The position numbers and the translations under genes were made by a program. Shown one piece after another: positions 5,383 through 5,936 of a stretch of DNA of 5,936 nucleotides. Below the pieces are notes generated by a model that worked only from the letters and a program-made list of their open reading frames with translations, did not search any database and was not told the origin of the DNA. How positions within the stretch are numbered: position 1 is the stretch's first letter; each line of letters starts with the position of its first letter. The DNA is taken from the NCBI GenBank assembly GCA_013153765.1, contig JAADDT010000114.1, positions 1 through 5,936 of the forward strand. The letters run 5' to 3'. Origin of the DNA: Aquificota bacterium. Its GTDB lineage: Bacteria > Aquificota > Aquificia > Aquificales > Hydrogenothermaceae.

Positions 5383-5936
5383 AAACTGTAAAAGCCTTTC
5401 CTTTCCGTACCTGTAGCCTATCTCTATCGCTTCCTTTATCTTCCAAGTGGAAAACAGACCTATCCTTACAAGCTCCGGCGGTTGAAGGAACAGGTGGCAG
5501 TACTTTTTCCTTACCTCCACGTTTGAGCGTACCGCAAGGTAAAAACTTCTGACTATTATGTTAAAAGGATTGTTAAGGTTTTTTTCTTCACCTAAAGGAT
5601 TTACCTCAGAGCCTATTATCAGGTCAGCCCTGTTAAGGAGCGGTTCAACAGGAAGGTTGTCCATCACGCCCCCGTCAATGTAAAGGTAGCCATCTATCTC
5701 AACCGGCTTAAACAGGAAAGGTAGAGAGCAGGAGGCGGATACTACCCTGCCTATGTTCCCTGAGCTGAAATAAACAGGCACACCTTTGTTAAGGTTCGTC
5801 GCACATACGGAAACGGGAACGTAAAGCTGGGAAAGGTCTTTTTTTCCTATGTACCTGTCAAAAAACTCTTCCATCTTTTCAAGGGAAAAAAGTGCGGTAA
5901 GGTTGAAGGCAGGTTTTACCATAGTAAGCACGTTCG
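5338..5936 (-). CDS. Patatin-like phospholipase (RssA type), C-terminal part, runs off right edge
   Basis: The C-terminal part (about 199 codons) of a patatin-like lipid acyl hydrolase is visible; the N-terminus lies beyond base 5936. Seen: VPVSVCATNLNKGVPVYFSSG, the S-A-S-C-S-L-P-F stretch, and the catalytic Asp motif I-D-G-G-V-M-D-N-L-P at 5679-5650 (Asp codon 5676-5674). These are the second half of the Ser-Asp catalytic dyad domain. The oxyanion-hole GG and the nucleophile G-x-S-x-G must be outside, so activity cannot be confirmed here. The GTG at 5931 is in frame but is not the real start, because conserved domain sequence must precede it. By family the product hydrolyses acyl chains from membrane phospholipids; its role is unknown. 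The gene converges with dnaJ, and its last 14 codons and stop are antisense to the dnaJ 3' end. Confidence 0.88.
   Translation of the reverse strand, partial: NVLTMVKPAFNLTALFSLEKMEEFFDRYIGKKDLSQLYVPVSVCATNLNKGVPVYFSSGNIGRVVSASCSLPFLFKPVEIDGYLYIDGGVMDNLPVEPLLNRADLIIGSEVNPLGEEKNLNNPFNIIVRSFYLAVRSNVEVRKKYCHLFLQPPELVRIGLFSTWKIKEAIEIGYRYGKERLLQFLNGNNPDHKVSPPA

Noticed and set aside
5383..5440. Terminator after dnaJ
   Set aside because: The bases after the stop contain A- and T-rich runs but no stable inverted repeat followed by a T run, and the region is coding on the other strand.
5929..5931. GTG as start of a complete 197-aa phospholipase
   Set aside because: The frame stays open to the window edge and the catalytic Ser region must lie upstream, so the gene is partial rather than starting here.
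3251..5936. Possible anti-phage system made of NYN nuclease, J protein and patatin phospholipase
   Set aside because: Patatin enzymes serve as effectors in CBASS, but no nucleotidyltransferase or other sensor is present. The phospholipase is on the opposite strand, and grpE-dnaJ are housekeeping genes.

Overview
The window looks like a gene-dense piece of a bacterial chromosome, probably from a thermophile. Base composition is moderate (mid-40s % GC by eye). Arg is mostly AGG and Ile mostly ATA, the proteins are rich in Lys and Glu, and spacers are minimal. The nuclease gene is of the archaeal-type Mre11/SbcD kind. Together this suggests an Aquificota-like organism, but that is an inference from style, not a demonstrated assignment. 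Almost every base is coding. The only real spacers are 3173-3250 (78 bp) and 3791-3850 (60 bp), and no stretch over 300 bases lacks a gene. I see no tRNA, rRNA, CRISPR array, insertion sequence or clear intrinsic terminator.

Left half (1-3172, minus strand): one tightly packed apparent operon. In transcription order it encodes a 67-aa DUF2892 membrane protein, an Mre11/SbcD-type nuclease (all nine metal and catalytic residues visible), an aldo/keto reductase, and the N-terminal transmembrane part of an ABC exporter that runs off the left edge. Spacings are 0, 9 and 9 nt. At the last two junctions the Shine-Dalgarno sequence of the next gene overlaps the stop codon of the previous one.

Centre (3173-3250): a short AT-rich divergent control region with two overlapping TATAAT hexamers, serving the leftward operon and a rightward gene cluster.

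Right half (3251-5382, plus strand): a NYN-domain (LabA/DUF88-like) putative nuclease, then grpE and a dnaJ-family gene overlapping by one base (TGATG). The J protein keeps HPD and all four zinc-binding CxxCxGxG repeats. It lacks the Gly/Phe-rich linker and ends directly after a short second C-terminal domain. GrpE and the J protein would act together as cofactors of a DnaK encoded elsewhere.

Right edge (5338-5936, minus strand): the C-terminal part of a patatin-like phospholipase, converging on dnaJ with a 45-bp overlap of coding sequence. The genes are mostly recognisable housekeeping families. The points of interest are architectural (compact J protein, convergent overlap, stop/SD fusions, isolated mre11) plus a marked excess of the hexamer GTAAGG/CCTTAC. 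I found no convincing evidence of a new multi-gene system.
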